DNA of 64,000 nt from Chelonoidis abingdonii (lineage: Eukaryota; Chordata; Testudines; Testudinidae), in NCBI RefSeq assembly GCF_003597395.2, contig NC_133770.1, forward strand, positions 35,349,683-35,413,682, given 5' to 3'. A model generated the notes under the pieces. That model did not search any database and was not told the origin of the DNA. It was given only the letters and a program-made list of their open reading frames with translations. Both the position numbers and the translations under genes were made by a program. Below, piece by piece: positions 11,776 through 24,014 of the stretch (position 1 is its first letter; every line of letters starts with the position of its first letter).

Positions 11776-13018
11776 GTAAGCTGTCACACTTTACTATGAA
11801 TTAAGGTATCATTCAAAGGTGTACAGAATGCTGTGCTGTGAGTAGCCCAAGGTACTTCCTTAAATTCAAGCCAACCAACCAGCCAGGCTTTCCATATGGT
11901 TTTCATAATATGCCCTAGAGCTATATTTCATTTCATAATCTGAAGAGATGACTCTAGATTTAAAACAGGCCCAAAAGAGAGACATTTCAGGAGGCAGTGC
12001 AGGTATTCTAATTATGTAACACATATAGTCATTTCTGGTACATAAATTGGATTTTTATTGTTATGTACAGATTCCTTAAAGAACTTGCACCTTTAATATA
12101 ATCAGCATCAATCCATACTAGTGCATTGCGTAAGGGACACTTCTTTTTGTGTTTTGACTTTTTAACCTAGTTTGTATTACCTTAAAATATTATAAAGGGT
12201 AGTAAAATATCAAGACATTTCAAGGCTGTAAAGCTTGAAGCTGTAAAGATGCTGTGCTATCTACAGAACATACTGTGGGTATGTCTACACTATGAAATTA
12301 GGTTGATTTTATAGAAGTGGGTTTTTGCATATGTCCACGCTAAGCGCATTAAGTCAGCGGAGCGCATCCTCACTACTGTGGCTAGCATCAGCTTACGGCA
12401 TGGTGCACTGTAGGTAGCTATCCCACAGTTCCCGCAGTCTCTGCCACCCATTGGAATTCTGGGTTAAGCTCCCAATGCCTGATGGGGCACAAACATTGTC
12501 GCAGGTGGTTTTGGGTACATGTCATCAGTCGCTCTTCCCTCTGTGAAAGCAACAGCAGACAATCACTTCATGCCTTTTTTCTGTGCAGACACCATACCAT
12601 GGCAAGTGTGCAGCCCACTCAGCTCAGCTCACCGACACCGCCGCTGTTCTGTCCTGGGTGCTGCTGTCACCAGACAGTGCAGTAGGACTGCTAACTGTCA
12701 TCATACACTGCTTCTGCTGCAACTCTGCTCTGCTGCTATTGTCTCAATAGTGAATTTCTCCATGTTGTCTGTCATGTGCTCCCGGGTACGTGTGTTCTTC
12801 CTCAGGAAATGTGTGTGGTGCTAACCGTCATCCTCCACCACTTCTGCTGCAACTCTGCTCTCCTGCAGACACCATACCATGGAAAGCATGGAGCCCACTG
12901 AGCTCATCACTGTTGTTGTGAGATTGTAAACACCTCACGCATTATCTTGCAGTATGTGCATAACCTGCAAAAGCAGGCGAGGAGGTGATGACAGCGCGAT
13001 CACTATAGTGATGAGGAC

Positions 13019-14088
13019 ATGGATACAGACTTCTCTCAATGCATGCCCCCTGGCAATTTGGACATAACGGTGGTAATGGGTCAGGTTCATGCCGTGGAAC
13101 GCCGATTCTGGGCCTTGGAAACAAGCACAGACTGGTGGGACTGCATAGTGTTGCAGGTCTGGGATGAATCCCAGTGGCTGAGAAACTTTCACATACATAA
13201 GGGCACTTTCATGGAACTTTGTGACTTGCTTTCCCCTGACCTGCAGCACAAGAATACCAAGATAAGAGCTGCTCTCACAGTTGAGGAGTGAGTGGCAATA
13301 GCCCTCTGGAAGCTTGCAACGCCAGACAGGTACTGGTCAGTCGGAAATCAATTTGGAGTGGGTAAATCTACTGTGGGGGCTGCTGTGATCCAAGTAGCCA
13401 ATGCAATCACTGAGCTGCTCCTATCAAGGCTTTGCTGCAATGGGATTCCCTAACTGTGGTGGGGCAATAGACGGAATGCATATCCCTATCCCTATCTTGG
13501 CAGCCAGTACGCAAACTACAAGGGGTACTTTTCAACGCTGCTGCACTGGTGGATCACATGGGATGGCCAGGAAAGGTGCATGATGCTTGTGTCTTCAGGA
13601 ACTCTAGTCAGTTTGAACAGCTGCAGGAAAGAACCTACTTCCCAGACCAGAAAATTACCATTGGGAATGTTGAAATGCCTATAGTTATCTTTGGGGACCC
13701 AACTTATCCCTTAATGCCATGGCTCATGAAGCCATACACAGGCAGCCTGGACAGTAGTAAGGAGCAGTTCAACTATAGGCTGAGAAAGTGCAGAACAATG
13801 GTAGAATGTGCATTTGGATGTTTAAAAGCACACTGGTGCAGTTTACTGACTTGGTTAGACCTCAGCAAAACCAATATTCCAATTGTTATTGCTGCATGCT
13901 GTGCACTCCACAATATATGTGAGAGTAAGGTGGAGATGTTTATGGCAGGGTGGGAGGTTGAGGCAAATCGCCTGGTGGCCGATTACGCGCAGCCAGACAC
14001 CAGGACGATTAGAAGAGCACAGCTGGGCACCGAGCCCATCAGAGAAGCTTTGAAAACCAGTTTCATGACTGGCCAGGCTACGGTGTGA
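13019..14088 (+). pseudogene. Harbinger (HARBI1-like) DDE transposase, broken
   Basis: In the family this nuclease cuts and pastes the element with help from a Myb-like partner. Seen: an N-terminal part (13019-13290) ends at an in-frame TGA, and open sequence continues in that frame beyond it (VAIALWKLA, then GVGKSTVG). The first catalytic Asp is in GAIDGMHI (codon at 13470). The second is in GDPTYPL (13696) and the Glu in MVECAFG (13804), in a different frame, so at least one frameshift separates D1 from D2-E. The long C-terminal frame 13549-14088 also has the conserved CCALHNICE block and ends at TGA. All three DDE residues survive as codons, but no single protein can be made. Confidence 0.9.
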
Positions 14089-14347
14089 CACTTCTGTTTG
14101 CTTCTCTTTGATGAAAACCCACCCCCTTGGTTGACTCTACTTTCTTGTAACCCAGCTGACCTTCCCGCTTCAATCACTGTTTCAGAGGCAATAAAGTCAT
14201 TATTATTTCCAAATCATGCATTCTTCATTTATTCATCACACAAATAGGAGGAAAACTCCAAGGTAGCCTGGGAGGGGTGGATGAGGAGGGAAGTACCGGG
14301 TGGGGTGGTGAATGAGGAGAGGAGGGAAGGACAAGGCCACACTACCT

Positions 14348-14776
14348 TCAAAACTTATTGAATGCTAGCCTTCTGTTGCTTAGGCAAACCTCTGAGGTGG
14401 AGTGGCTGGGTACCCATAAACTCCCCCCACCCCACCACGTTCTTGGGCGTCTGGGTGAGGAGAATATGGAACTTGGGGAGGAGGGCAGGTGGTTATACAG
14501 GGAATGCAGCGGCGGTCTGTGCTCCTGCTGCCTTTCCGGCAGCTCCACCAGATGCCTAAGCATGTCAGTTTGCTCCCCTATTAACTTCAGCATTGCATCC
14601 TGCCTCCTCCCAGTGTGCTCCTCCATCCTCTCATTGCCTTCATTTAAAGCTTTCCTGGACTCTGCCATTGTTTGCCTCCACGCATTCTGCTGAGCTCTTT
14701 CAGTGCGGGAGGACTGCATGTGCTCTGAGAACATGTCATTGTGAGTGCATTTTTTCTGCCTTCCAATCCGTGCCAA
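14348..14776 (-). pseudogene. Harbinger accessory (Myb-like) protein, C-terminal part
   Basis: A 142-codon minus frame convergent with the transposase. It holds a charged helical stretch (KALNEGNERMEEHTGRR) and a Pro/Ser-rich tail, typical of the C-terminal half of the Myb/SANT-like second protein of Harbinger elements. In that family the protein binds DNA and brings the transposase to the ends. The N-terminal SANT-like domain, which survives in the copy at 37446, is missing here because the element is cut off at about 14790. Confidence 0.65.
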
Positions 14777-14790
14777 CCTCTGGGACAGTG

Positions 14791-16800
14791 GCGTAGCCAG
14801 GTTCTAACATCAGGGGGAACAAACACCCAACATATCAAATTACTAATTACATACTTTTAAATTTGTTATACATATTTATTTGTACTTAAAATAAGTACAC
14901 AAGAATGATCCAGCCATGGAAGGGTTTGCACAGCCGGCATTTCACAGGGGAACTTTAGAATATACTTAGATATAGTTTAGATTCTAGAAAGTAAATGACA
15001 GAATACAGTAGTTTATAATTGTCATAGGTTTAAAGAAAAACTGGCCATTTTTTCTCGTTACTAATTTCATTTTAAAATCAATCAATGAAATGCATTTTAT
15101 TTATAAAAGATCGTAATACTAAAGCCACCAAAAACACATGACAAATACAAGTTTTATGAGAATTGGTGAGCAAAGGTTTCATAGCTCTTCAGGGTTGGAC
15201 AAAGCAGTAATTTTCCTTAAAGTAGCTTTATTCATGGGGGGGAGGGGGGTGCGGTTTAAACAAAAGACAGCTCTATGACACAGGTTGGCAGTCTAACATT
15301 TTTGAAACACTGCATACTGAAAGTTAGGGTTTTTAACCAATTTAAGTTGTACACACACACACCCCACCACCACCACTACCACCACCAACAACAAAAAACA
15401 AACCTCTTCCTGCTTTCCCATCACCAGTTCTGTTACTACAGGAATGAAATCTAGACATCCCATAAAATAGCTAGTTCCACATTGTTCTTCAAACCTCAGA
15501 TCAGAAAAATGCAGCTACACTGCCTGCACCTACACTGACATCAAGAGAGGAGAAGAGGACAAGACTGTCCCAAGCATATATGATTTTTAAAAATAAGGCG
15601 AGACACACTCACCCACTATCAATGCAACAAGAAGGGAGAACAGTACCTGGGGCCAAGAAAGAAGATGCAATGAAACCCTCCTGTACCCACAACTGATATC
15701 TGAAAAGCATCAGTCACTCAGCAGATCAAAGAAAGAAAGAACAGCCAGTATTCAGACAGATAGGATCCTTATCACCTATACAGGAGAAGTGCACTTTCTA
15801 AGTAAACTGTAGCAGTTTCCCAACAGAGTTTTCTTATGGACTTATTTATTAAGCAAAAATTAAGATTAGGAGTCTGATTTAAATTATGTAAATTTTCAGT
15901 TTTAGTTAACTGTGGAACTATTGCAGCTACTTTTATTTTACTCCTGCCTTCATAAAAAGCTGCAGAGTTATAACAGATAATTACAAAGACTAAAGTACAT
16001 GCTTTAATATAATTAGCAACGGGCCACCCAAGATGAAAACTACACCATGGAAGAGTCCTACAACCAGGTATTTGAGGCCAATCCCTTTATAAATGGAATC
16101 CTCAACCAAAATGTGAGGAAGGAGAAGAGTATACACCCTCTAATTTTTGACAATAATTCAAGGTGAGCCATCCACCAAGAGGACCAGCACTATTCATATT
16201 CTGGTTTTGGATAATACACCTGATCTTGTCTACATCATAGAAACCTGCCTCTCTCCAAGCCTACACTCCACTACACCCTTTAGCAATAAAGTAACCATTA
16301 AACAAGTTCTGAATCAGTAGTCTTTCTTCCCAATTTAGTTTTACCAAAAAAGCTGCAACGTAAGTAGCTATGGGAGATGACAATGCAACTACTATGTATC
16401 GGTGGGGGAAAAGTGTGCTAATAATGTCCTGGATATACTGGTCTGTTAAGTATTATTGCTTTTAATATGCTAATACAAACATTGTAATAGAGTATTAATG
16501 TCCCAATGTACTGTAGCTTATTTTAATTTACTGTAATACTAGGAGTGGTGCATGCGAAAAGTGTCTTAAAAGCTGACACTGCAGCAGTGATATTCCCAAG
16601 CCAGCATGCGTAGGGGTGGGGGTGGGGAAGGGAGTGCATCTAGGTATAAGTAACATCTCTCACACCAAACAGGAACTTTTCCACAGTTCATTGCAATTTG
16701 GAAGTGTGATTATTATACCTTGTCTTACAAACACCAAACACCATTACATATGCACAAGGTCAATATTTCCCCTCCCCATATATAGAGGGTGGACGAAAGG
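14791..16800. other. Mostly unique sequence, low-complexity patches
   Basis: It begins with a fragment of an unnamed repeat (GGCGTAGCCAGGTTC, then GGGGGAACAAACACCC). A CA/CCA-rich low-complexity run lies at about 15346-15403. I see no gene. Confidence 0.4.
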
Positions 16801-16804
16801 AAGT

Positions 16805-17050
16805 ATCGCCATGATTTGGAGTATGTTTACACTGGAAAAGGGAGGTGTAATTTCCGGCTTGTGTAGACATACCTGTGCTAGCGCTGATCAAGCTAGTGTG
16901 CCAACAATAGAAACAGAGCCACAGTGGTGCAAGGGGCTAGCCATCCTGAGCTGGAGGATTCTGAAGGGCTTGGGGTCTAGCAGAACTGTGACATCACAGA
17001 GCAAGAGCCACAGCCCTTTGGCTAGGAAGGGATTGGTACAGAACCCAAGG
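16805..17050. mobile_element. MITE fragment with Harbinger-like GTAGACATACC ends
   Basis: Contains GAGTATGTTTACACTGG and, about 50 bp on, TTGTGTAGACATACCTGTGC, inverted terminal-like motifs shared with the Harbinger copies of this window. The CTAGCGCTGATCAAGCTAGTG block follows. It is non-coding. Confidence 0.5.
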
Positions 17051-17938
17051 CTTTGCCAGACACTCAAGGTGGACAAGATCTGTGCAAGCTCCTAGCATGC
17101 CCTCCCTCATCAGCTAGCAGAAGCCATACCCTCCTCTCCCCCGCCCAACTCTCTGCTCCTCCAAGGAGACCTCCAGTAGGAACAGGGGAGAGCACACTGT
17201 TTCTAAAGGTAACAAATGTAGACAAAAAAATAAAGGCCCAAAAGGCTTTTTTAAACATCTTGAGGCAGCAGGAAGGGCCCAGCCCTTCCCTTCCCTCCTC
17301 TCCCCTCCCCTCCCCTCCACTGCATGTTGCGGGAGGGGGAGGCAGCTCAAAAACATTTTTAAAAACACCTTCAAAAAGTAAAGCCAACCTATCAAGAGTC
17401 CAGGCTGCAGACAGCACCCAGCACAGTGCAACTCAGTGATGCCGTCAGTGGGGCATCTCTGCAGCAGTCAGAGAAGAGAGCTGAGACTGGAAAAAGCAAG
17501 ATGCAGAATGACAGAGTACCCAGGACACAGGCTCTGGGGATGGTACCAGTTCCCAACTGTGGGGTGGGGGTTTAAGAGCAGAAACAAGGTCTGGAGGGCA
17601 GCATCTTTCCCGAACTCTCCTAGCCCCCTGCAAAGCTGGGCTTTCCCTGCCTAAGGGAGGAAGGGCTCCATCAGGGGAACTCCTTCTGCTACATAAAGTC
17701 AGCAGTCTCTGCTGGGCCTCAGGCTGGGAGGAACAGGGGAGGGTGCTGCTAACGGGTGGCACTGCCGTGACAATGACAAAGAGGGGCCCTCAGCCCTTTT
17801 CCTGCCCCTCCTCCCCGATCACACAGCCTGGTAAAAGCAAGAAGGTAAATAAAAAAGGTGCCACATAAAAGCTGTGGCCCAAGGTTCCAGTCCATGTGGC
17901 CAGCACATACTGAGCAGAGCCCAGCTGGTGCTATAGGC

Positions 17939-18162
17939 CAGGGGTTCTCAAACTGGGGGTCAGAACCCCTCAGGGGGTCACGAGGTTACTACATGGGGGG
18001 GTCATGATCTGTTAGCCTCCACCCCCAGCCCCGCTTTGCATCCAGCATTTATAATGGTGTTAAATATATTTAGAAGTGTTTTTAATTTATAAGGGGGGGG
18101 GGTCGCACTCAGAGGCTTGCTATGTGAAAGGGGTCACCAGTACAAAAGTTTGAGAACCATTG
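17939..18162. mobile_element. Non-autonomous hAT element with 8-bp TSD
   Basis: Left end CAGGGGTTCTCAAACT and right end AGTTTGAGAACCATTG are inverted repeats of hAT type. CTATAGGC is duplicated exactly on both sides (17931-17938 and 18163-18170), the 8-bp duplication expected of hAT transposases. It is 224 bp, non-coding, with a G-run near 18092. Confidence 0.9.
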
Positions 18163-18429
18163 CTATAGGCTAAGGGCTGACTCAGCAGATCCAGGGTTCA
18201 TCTTGGTGGACAGAGCTCACCTATGTCTCTGCTTGGGGCCCACACAGCCCCACTCCTGCTACCAGTCCTTGGAGTCCAGCCAGGAAGGCAGCTGCCAGTG
18301 GGTGCGGTCGCACGGCTAGGACTATCCCCATGACCAATCCCCTCCAGGCAGGTCCATGTACAGGCTCAGTTCCCCAGCAGTACAGCAGAGCGTGCTCTCC
18401 CGCACAGGGCACAGGTACACAGATCAGGC

Positions 18430-18860
18430 TCTCCCTCAGCTGCATTGCCAATTATCCAACCCCCCACGTTTCTTGATGCCCCCCCCCAGGACCTGTGCCC
18501 CATCCACCCCGCTTCTCTGTCCCTTGACTGCCCTCCACTGCCCCCATCCAACCCCTCCTCTCATTCCTGATGGCCCCCCTGTAACCTCTGCCCCATCCAA
18601 CCACCCCTTCTCTCTGTCCCCTGACTGCCCCTGGAACCCCTGCCCCTGACTGCTCCCTGCTGCCCCATCCAACCCCCCTCCTTCCTGACTGCTCCCCTGA
18701 GACCCCTGCTCCCCTTCAACCCCCCTGTTCCCCGTCCTCTGACCGCCCCTGAGAGCCCTTTAAATGGACAAAACAGGCTTGGTCATGTGGACAGGTGCAG
18801 TGTTAAATAGATCTAACACTGCTAAATTCAACCTAAACTCGTAGTGTAGACCAAGGCTGC
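18430..18860. repeat. C-rich degenerate repeat ending in a MITE end
   Basis: Imperfect ~30-bp units of the type CCCCATCCAACCCCCC...CCTGACTGCCCC run from about 18450 to 18740. AACCTAAACTCGTAGTGTAGACC follows, again a GTGTAGAC end like the Harbinger-type MITEs. Open frames across it on both strands are composition artefacts. Confidence 0.5.
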
Positions 18861-19729
18861 AAGAGGATTGTGTTGTTCTGAATTCTCAGTCCAAAAGAAA
18901 GGCTCTGATCCTGCAACAGGATTCACAAGTGCAGACCTTTAAACTCACACAGAGTCCTACTGACACGAATGAGATTCTGGCGGTTGAAAAGTTTCATGCG
19001 AGCAGATCCTGCTGCTGCAGTGGGGACTATTTTAGTAAAAAGGTCTTAACTGATTTAATGTTGGCAGCGGTACTATTTCAGGAGCAACATACAAAGCTAT
19101 ATAGTATATTCCACTTGGCTGGTGATATTTAATGTAAACATCTTTCTAAATAGAATAATTAGAGCATACTGGAAATAGAATACAATACAATAAATGGAAT
19201 AACAAGTTTTTCTGAGGCACACCGAACTACCTGGCACCAAAGTTGCTCTAATGATTTCTGGTAGGCATACTGGATACTGTCATTTCTGTTGACTTCAGTG
19301 CACAGGATTTCAGGGAAGAAACTTTCTACAGGAATAGCTACATCTGTACCAAATCCCAATTCAAGATGGATGTAAAATGTAGCACAGCTGAGGCTAAAAT
19401 CAGTCATCTAAAGTTTGTTTTCTCTGGATTCTCAGTGACTTACCAAGTCCTTCCAACTTCTTTTTGATACACAGAATTTTGAAACCTTTGAATCCAATAT
19501 ATCAGCATACCTCTTGGATTTCTAACTCTATTTCATACCAATATGTCTTAAACAGAATAATTCATGTTTTGTATGTCTCATCTTTCCCCTATTCTGTCCT
19601 GAACTCTTAAAATTTCACCTAACCTATAGGAAATGAGTATCTTTTTTACAGAGACTCTGTTATTTAATGGAATCCACTCAACAGGATGAGTTTTCTCTTG
19701 TATCACAAGAGATTATGGTTCTGTAAAGC

Positions 19730-20600
19730 TCCGGTGTGGGGGCTCGGCCCTCTCAGGTGCAGCTGGGAGCTAATCCGCCTCGCTCCACAAGTTGGGTGAG
19801 CTGTCGACCTAGCCTAGTGAGGTAGGAAACAGTCAGGAGCTTGGGCCCTCAGGCAGGGACTGAGCAAACACCCCGTATATAAGCCCAGGCCCTTGGGCAG
19901 GGCGGGGCAACAAACAGTTCAAGGCTCAGGCCCTTAGGCAGGGGCTGAGCAAACAATAGTCTATAAGCCCAGGCCCTTGGGCAGGGCAGGGCAACAAGCA
20001 GTTCAAGGCTCAGGCCTTCTCAGGCCAGCAAGAGGGGGAGTCTGCCACCCCTGGAAGGGTGGCAGGGGGGACACAGGCCCTCCCACTCCACTGCGTCCCA
20101 GCCCGGGGCCCTAACAGTGGCAGGCCATCTGCTGCTGTGTCAGTGGGGATCCTGACTGCAACACACTGACATTGGTTCAGGGTCTCCTGGAGCCAGACTA
20201 GAGTCTGCTACCCCCGGGCCACTTCCAATCTCCTCCCCTGTTGGTACCTGTGTGTCCCCTGCATCTTCTGCAATGTCCCACACCATGGGCTCCTCAGGAT
20301 ACTGAGCGCTGGGTAAGCGGGGCTGGTCCTCGATGCCGGGCACAGGGAAGTTCAGGCAGCTCCTCAGGATACCGGGCGCAGGGAAGGTCAGGCTGGGCCG
20401 GAGCTCGGGCACCAGCGTCTGTCCTCTCCAGCGGCCAGCGGCCAACTGAACGCTGGGACCGGGCCTTTATACTTCCTGTCCCTCCCCTTGACTTCCGGGG
20501 GGCGGGAACAGGTGGTGGTGGCTCCACCCACTTTGGCGTCTGTTCCGACTCGGCCCTCTCAGGCACGGCTGGAAGCCAAGCTGCCTCGCTACAGGTTCCA
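19730..20600. repeat. GC-rich repeat block bounded by ~50-bp direct repeats
   Basis: The block opens with CTCGGCCCTCTCAGGTGCAG (near 19742) and closes with a diverged copy, CTCGGCCCTCTCAGGCACGG (near 20550). Inside, 19844-20025 carries about two copies of an ~85-bp unit (TGAGCAAACA at 19861 and 19946), each with a TATAAGCCC. Near 20295-20390 a second short unit repeats (CTCCTCAGGATAC). It could be an unclassified LTR-type element or a local satellite. No gene is supported. Confidence 0.5.
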
Positions 20601-22815
20601 TGACTAAATAAAAGCACCTCAGTGTCATTCTGCTGTTGCATGCATTGTAGACACATATTTAAACTACGTTCAGTTACAGATTATTTCCATTTTTCCTTTT
20701 TCAGCACTCTGTGCACATTCTTTCAGGATGATATTAAATCTTTCTACTGCACCCATTGTGTTGGACTAAATAGAAAATGTACCAAAGAACATATAGGCTG
20801 AACAAAACACTCTCACAAATTATATGCTTATGAGAAGTAAATTATGGTGTGTGGGAATAAAAAAATATTGTCCTCATGAGTTATTTCTGTGGTTAAACAC
20901 CAGTAATATGTGGCAACACATGATACATAGTTTACTTAATGCCATTTGTTCTAAGGAGCTAGTTACTGACCAAAATTATTGCCGTTAACTCGTTCCATTA
21001 GCAAAAATTTGTGTGGCCATTAGGAGGCCTATCCTATGCTCCGTATACAGCTAGATGTTAGACTCTCATGCACCCTAGCATACTCCACCTATGCTTTGTC
21101 ATAGATGGACTGTGCTAGGCTGAAAACATTGAGTGCTTTATCTTGACTCCAATCCTCTACATTCAGGCCCAGAATCAGTGTGTTTGTTCCTGTGCTCGGG
21201 GCAGCAGTGGAGGGGGATGGGGCAGAGGTGGCTTTAAGTCACCTTTGCACTCTCCATATTCTAGGGCCACATGAGACTGCTCTAATTTACACATCATTTC
21301 ACTTCACTTGATTTGCTTCCCATAGCCTCCTCCGGGTGCTCCTGATCTGGGTCTCTAGATTCTGCCACAATACAAACAACAATTTCTGATGGGTATGGGG
21401 CACCACCCCAAAACCAGCAGGAAATGGATTCTAAAAAGAAAGTTAAAACACTTCTAAAATAAAGACAAAACTTCCAAAATGTAGCTCCTGATAACTTGCT
21501 TCCATCTAGTTAGAAAAAAGGACAGAATGCTGTTGCAGGGGAAAACGTCAGGAGCTTCCTCAAAGCAAGTCAGGCAGCAAGCATCTTGTGGACTAGTAAC
21601 AGTGAAATGATTCCTTAATATACAAGGTCAACTGCCAGACATAACCTTCATTATAGCTCTAAACTTTGTCACAGATAAAGTTAGCTGAGGTTGAGAGAGA
21701 TTTTACAGAGACGGGAGAAACTAGAAAAAGCCACCCACCCCAGCTGCTGTTTTCTACAGGAAAGCAGGTCCGATATTTCATAAAGAGGTATCTCTGCCAT
21801 ATCAAAACATTGCTCTTGGCCTCCAGTCCCTAATGTTCTTGTAGGATTACAATGTCAGACGTCCAGTTATCAGTAATTTGGGTTCATTTCTTTCTCAGAA
21901 TACCTATGTAAACCATTCACACTTCTTGGATCTGACTCATTTTCTTCAACACAAGGCCCCAATCTGGGGTCATCATTAGACTGCATTTTTTAATATTAAG
22001 GGAGGACAGGGGAACATTGACAGAATTTGCCTCTAACTGAATCCATTTGGAGTAAGAACCCCACTAGAATAAAATCCATCAAACACAGGGATCAAAATAA
22101 AAGAGCTGGAAAGTTTTGTTTTTTAAAAATGGAAGATTTGAATGGAAAATAAATATCTGTGATATTTTATTTCCCTCCCTCAAATCTTCTCCAGTTTGAA
22201 ACTGAAGTGTCCAAATTTTTAATTGTGATTCCTGTGCATTTGATGGATTGGATTCTAATGGTGCACTGGAAACAAAAATAGATGGCGAATATTAGCCAGT
22301 AAACATAAGCACCAGGGAAATTAAAAAGAAGTGATTATTAGTACCCCCAATCTCCAATCATTCAAGCTAAATAAATAAATAACAATACTTTGCACTTATA
22401 TAGCACCTTAAATCTGAGTATCTCAAAGCACTTTATGGATATTGTACTATGATCAGAAGAATGTCCATTTCTTACCTGCATGATTGTGAAAATACATATG
22501 ACTAATAATATATATAATCTCACTGCATTAATATGTGCATGTGTATTCCAACTGTAGATGCCACTAGAGAAACAGATAAATTATAAGACAAAATTTAAAT
22601 ACCTGAGATTTAAAACCCTTTAAGTTAAATACTTTCAAAAAACAGAACTCTCATCTCAAATGGCTTCTCCTCCTATTATCTTCTCTCAGATAAAACAAAC
22701 AAAAACCCCTCCCCAAAAACTACAAAACACTTTTTCTTTAAAAACAATAGTAAATTGGGGAAATTGGCTGACCACAATGAGACAAATCCCCTTCTTAGTT
22801 TAGGGGAAAATATAT
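20601..22815. other. Intergenic, no recognised gene
   Basis: AT-rich. A short old interspersed repeat tail is seen near 22385-22450 (ACTTATATAGCACCTTAAATC...CTCAAAGCACTTTA). Nothing else can be named. Confidence 0.45.
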
Positions 22816-22820
22816 CCCTA

Positions 22821-23824
22821 CTCATAGACTCATAGACTCGTAGGTCAGAAGGGATCAATATGATCATCTAGTCTGACCTCCTGCACAAAGCAGGCCACAG
22901 AACCCTACCCATTCCACTTTTTTATAACAACCCCTAACACATGACTGAGTTATTGAAGTCCTCAAAATTGGTGGTTTGAAGACCTCAAACTGCAGAAATC
23001 CACCAGCAAGTGACCCGCCCCACGCTGCAGAGGAAGGCGAAAACCTCCAGGGCCCTGCCAATCCGCCATGGAGGAAAATCCTTCGCCGCCCCAAATATGG
23101 CGATTCAGCTAAACCCTGAGATGTGGGCAAGACTCACCAGCCAGCACCCAGGAAAGAATTCTTTGCAGTAACTTCAGATCCATCCCATCCAACATCCCTC
23201 ACAGACCACTGAGCAGACTTATCTGCTGATATCCAGATGTCACTGCCCCAAATTAATCTATCCCCATCATACATCCCCTCCATTTACTTATCAAGCTTAG
23301 TCTCTAAAGCCAGATAAGTCTTTCGCCCCACTACTTCCCTCGGGAAGGCGTTGTTCCAGAACTTCACTCGCCCTAATGTTAGAACCTTCGTCTAATTTCA
23401 AGTCTAAACTTCCTAATATCCAGTTTGTACCCATTTGTCCTTGGCCTACATTAGTTATCTAACTTATAATATTTCCTCTACTCTCTCTTAATCGTTAATC
23501 CCTTGATATATTTATATAGGTACTATTCCTCCGGAGCCTTCTTTGGCCAGTGCTTAAAAAAGCCAAGCTCTTTGTGTCTTCGCCTTTCAGTAGGCAGGTT
23601 TTCCGTTTCCTCTGGGATATCATGAGCCCGTCTCCTGAACCTGTTCCAGTTTGAATTCATCCTGTCTTAACAGTGGGCACCAGAAATGCACCACAATTAT
23701 TCCAGGTTGGGGGTCTTACCAGCGCTTATATAACGGTTACTAAACCTCCTTTCTCTTTCGCTGGAAATCCCTTCGCTGATGCACCCAAAACCTCATTGCT
23801 TTTTAAACAGGCCATTATCGCGTT
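22821..23824 (-). mobile_element. CR1 LINE, minus orientation, cut by the assembly gap
   Basis: The 3' tail lies at the left (CTCATAGACTCATAGACTCG on plus, the complement of the GAGTCTATGAG tail). The CR1 body follows rightward: CTAGTCTGACCTCCTGCAC, GAGTTATTGAAGTCC, GTGACCCGCCCCACGCTGC, and further 5' sequence up to the run of N. It is much longer and less diverged than the other CR1 tails here. Confidence 0.85.
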
Positions 23825-23924
23825 NNNNNNNNNNNNNNNNNNNNNNNNNNNNNNNNNNNNNNNNNNNNNNNNNNNNNNNNNNNNNNNNNNNNNNNNNNNN
23901 NNNNNNNNNNNNNNNNNNNNNNNN
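23825..23924. other. Assembly gap (100 N)
   Basis: Exactly 100 unknown bases, the conventional size for a scaffold gap of unknown length. The flanks carry inverted CR1 ends. Confidence 0.98.
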
Positions 23925-24014
23925 AGGGTTCTGTGGCCTGCTTTGTGCAGGAGGTCAGACTAGATGATCATATTGATCCCTTCTGACCTACGAGTCTATG
24001 AGTCTATGAGTCTA
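23925..24014 (+). mobile_element. CR1 LINE 3' end, plus orientation
   Basis: Starts AGGGTTCTGTGGCCTGC directly after the gap and ends with the repeated GAGTCTAT tail. Its reverse complement is identical over 85 bp to 22821-22905, including two variants (CGTAGG and GGGATCAAT) not found in the copies at 52327 or 63797. Confidence 0.9.

Larger units (their letters stand above)
9350..12270. other. Unique AT-rich region with isolated exon-like signals
   Basis: No recognised transposon. Short tandem duplications occur (for example the TACATACTATAAAT block near 11455 and 11508). Three splice-bounded open stretches are listed separately; the rest shows nothing I can name. Confidence 0.4.
12277..14790 (+). 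mobile_element. Harbinger/PIF DNA transposon, right end lost
   Basis: It starts with GGGTATGTCTACACT, the terminal sequence shared by many MITEs of this window. Internally it has a plus-strand DDE transposase and a convergent minus-strand accessory ORF, the two-gene layout of Harbinger elements. Near 14790 it passes abruptly into a different repeat (GTGGCGTAGCCAGG), so the right terminal repeat is missing. A partially homologous copy in the opposite orientation is at 37117-38890. An internal segment is duplicated (see 12585-12900). Confidence 0.85.

Noticed and set aside
20140..20656. 100-120 codon frames on both strands
   Set aside because: Lie in the GC-rich repeat block; the low stop frequency is compositional.
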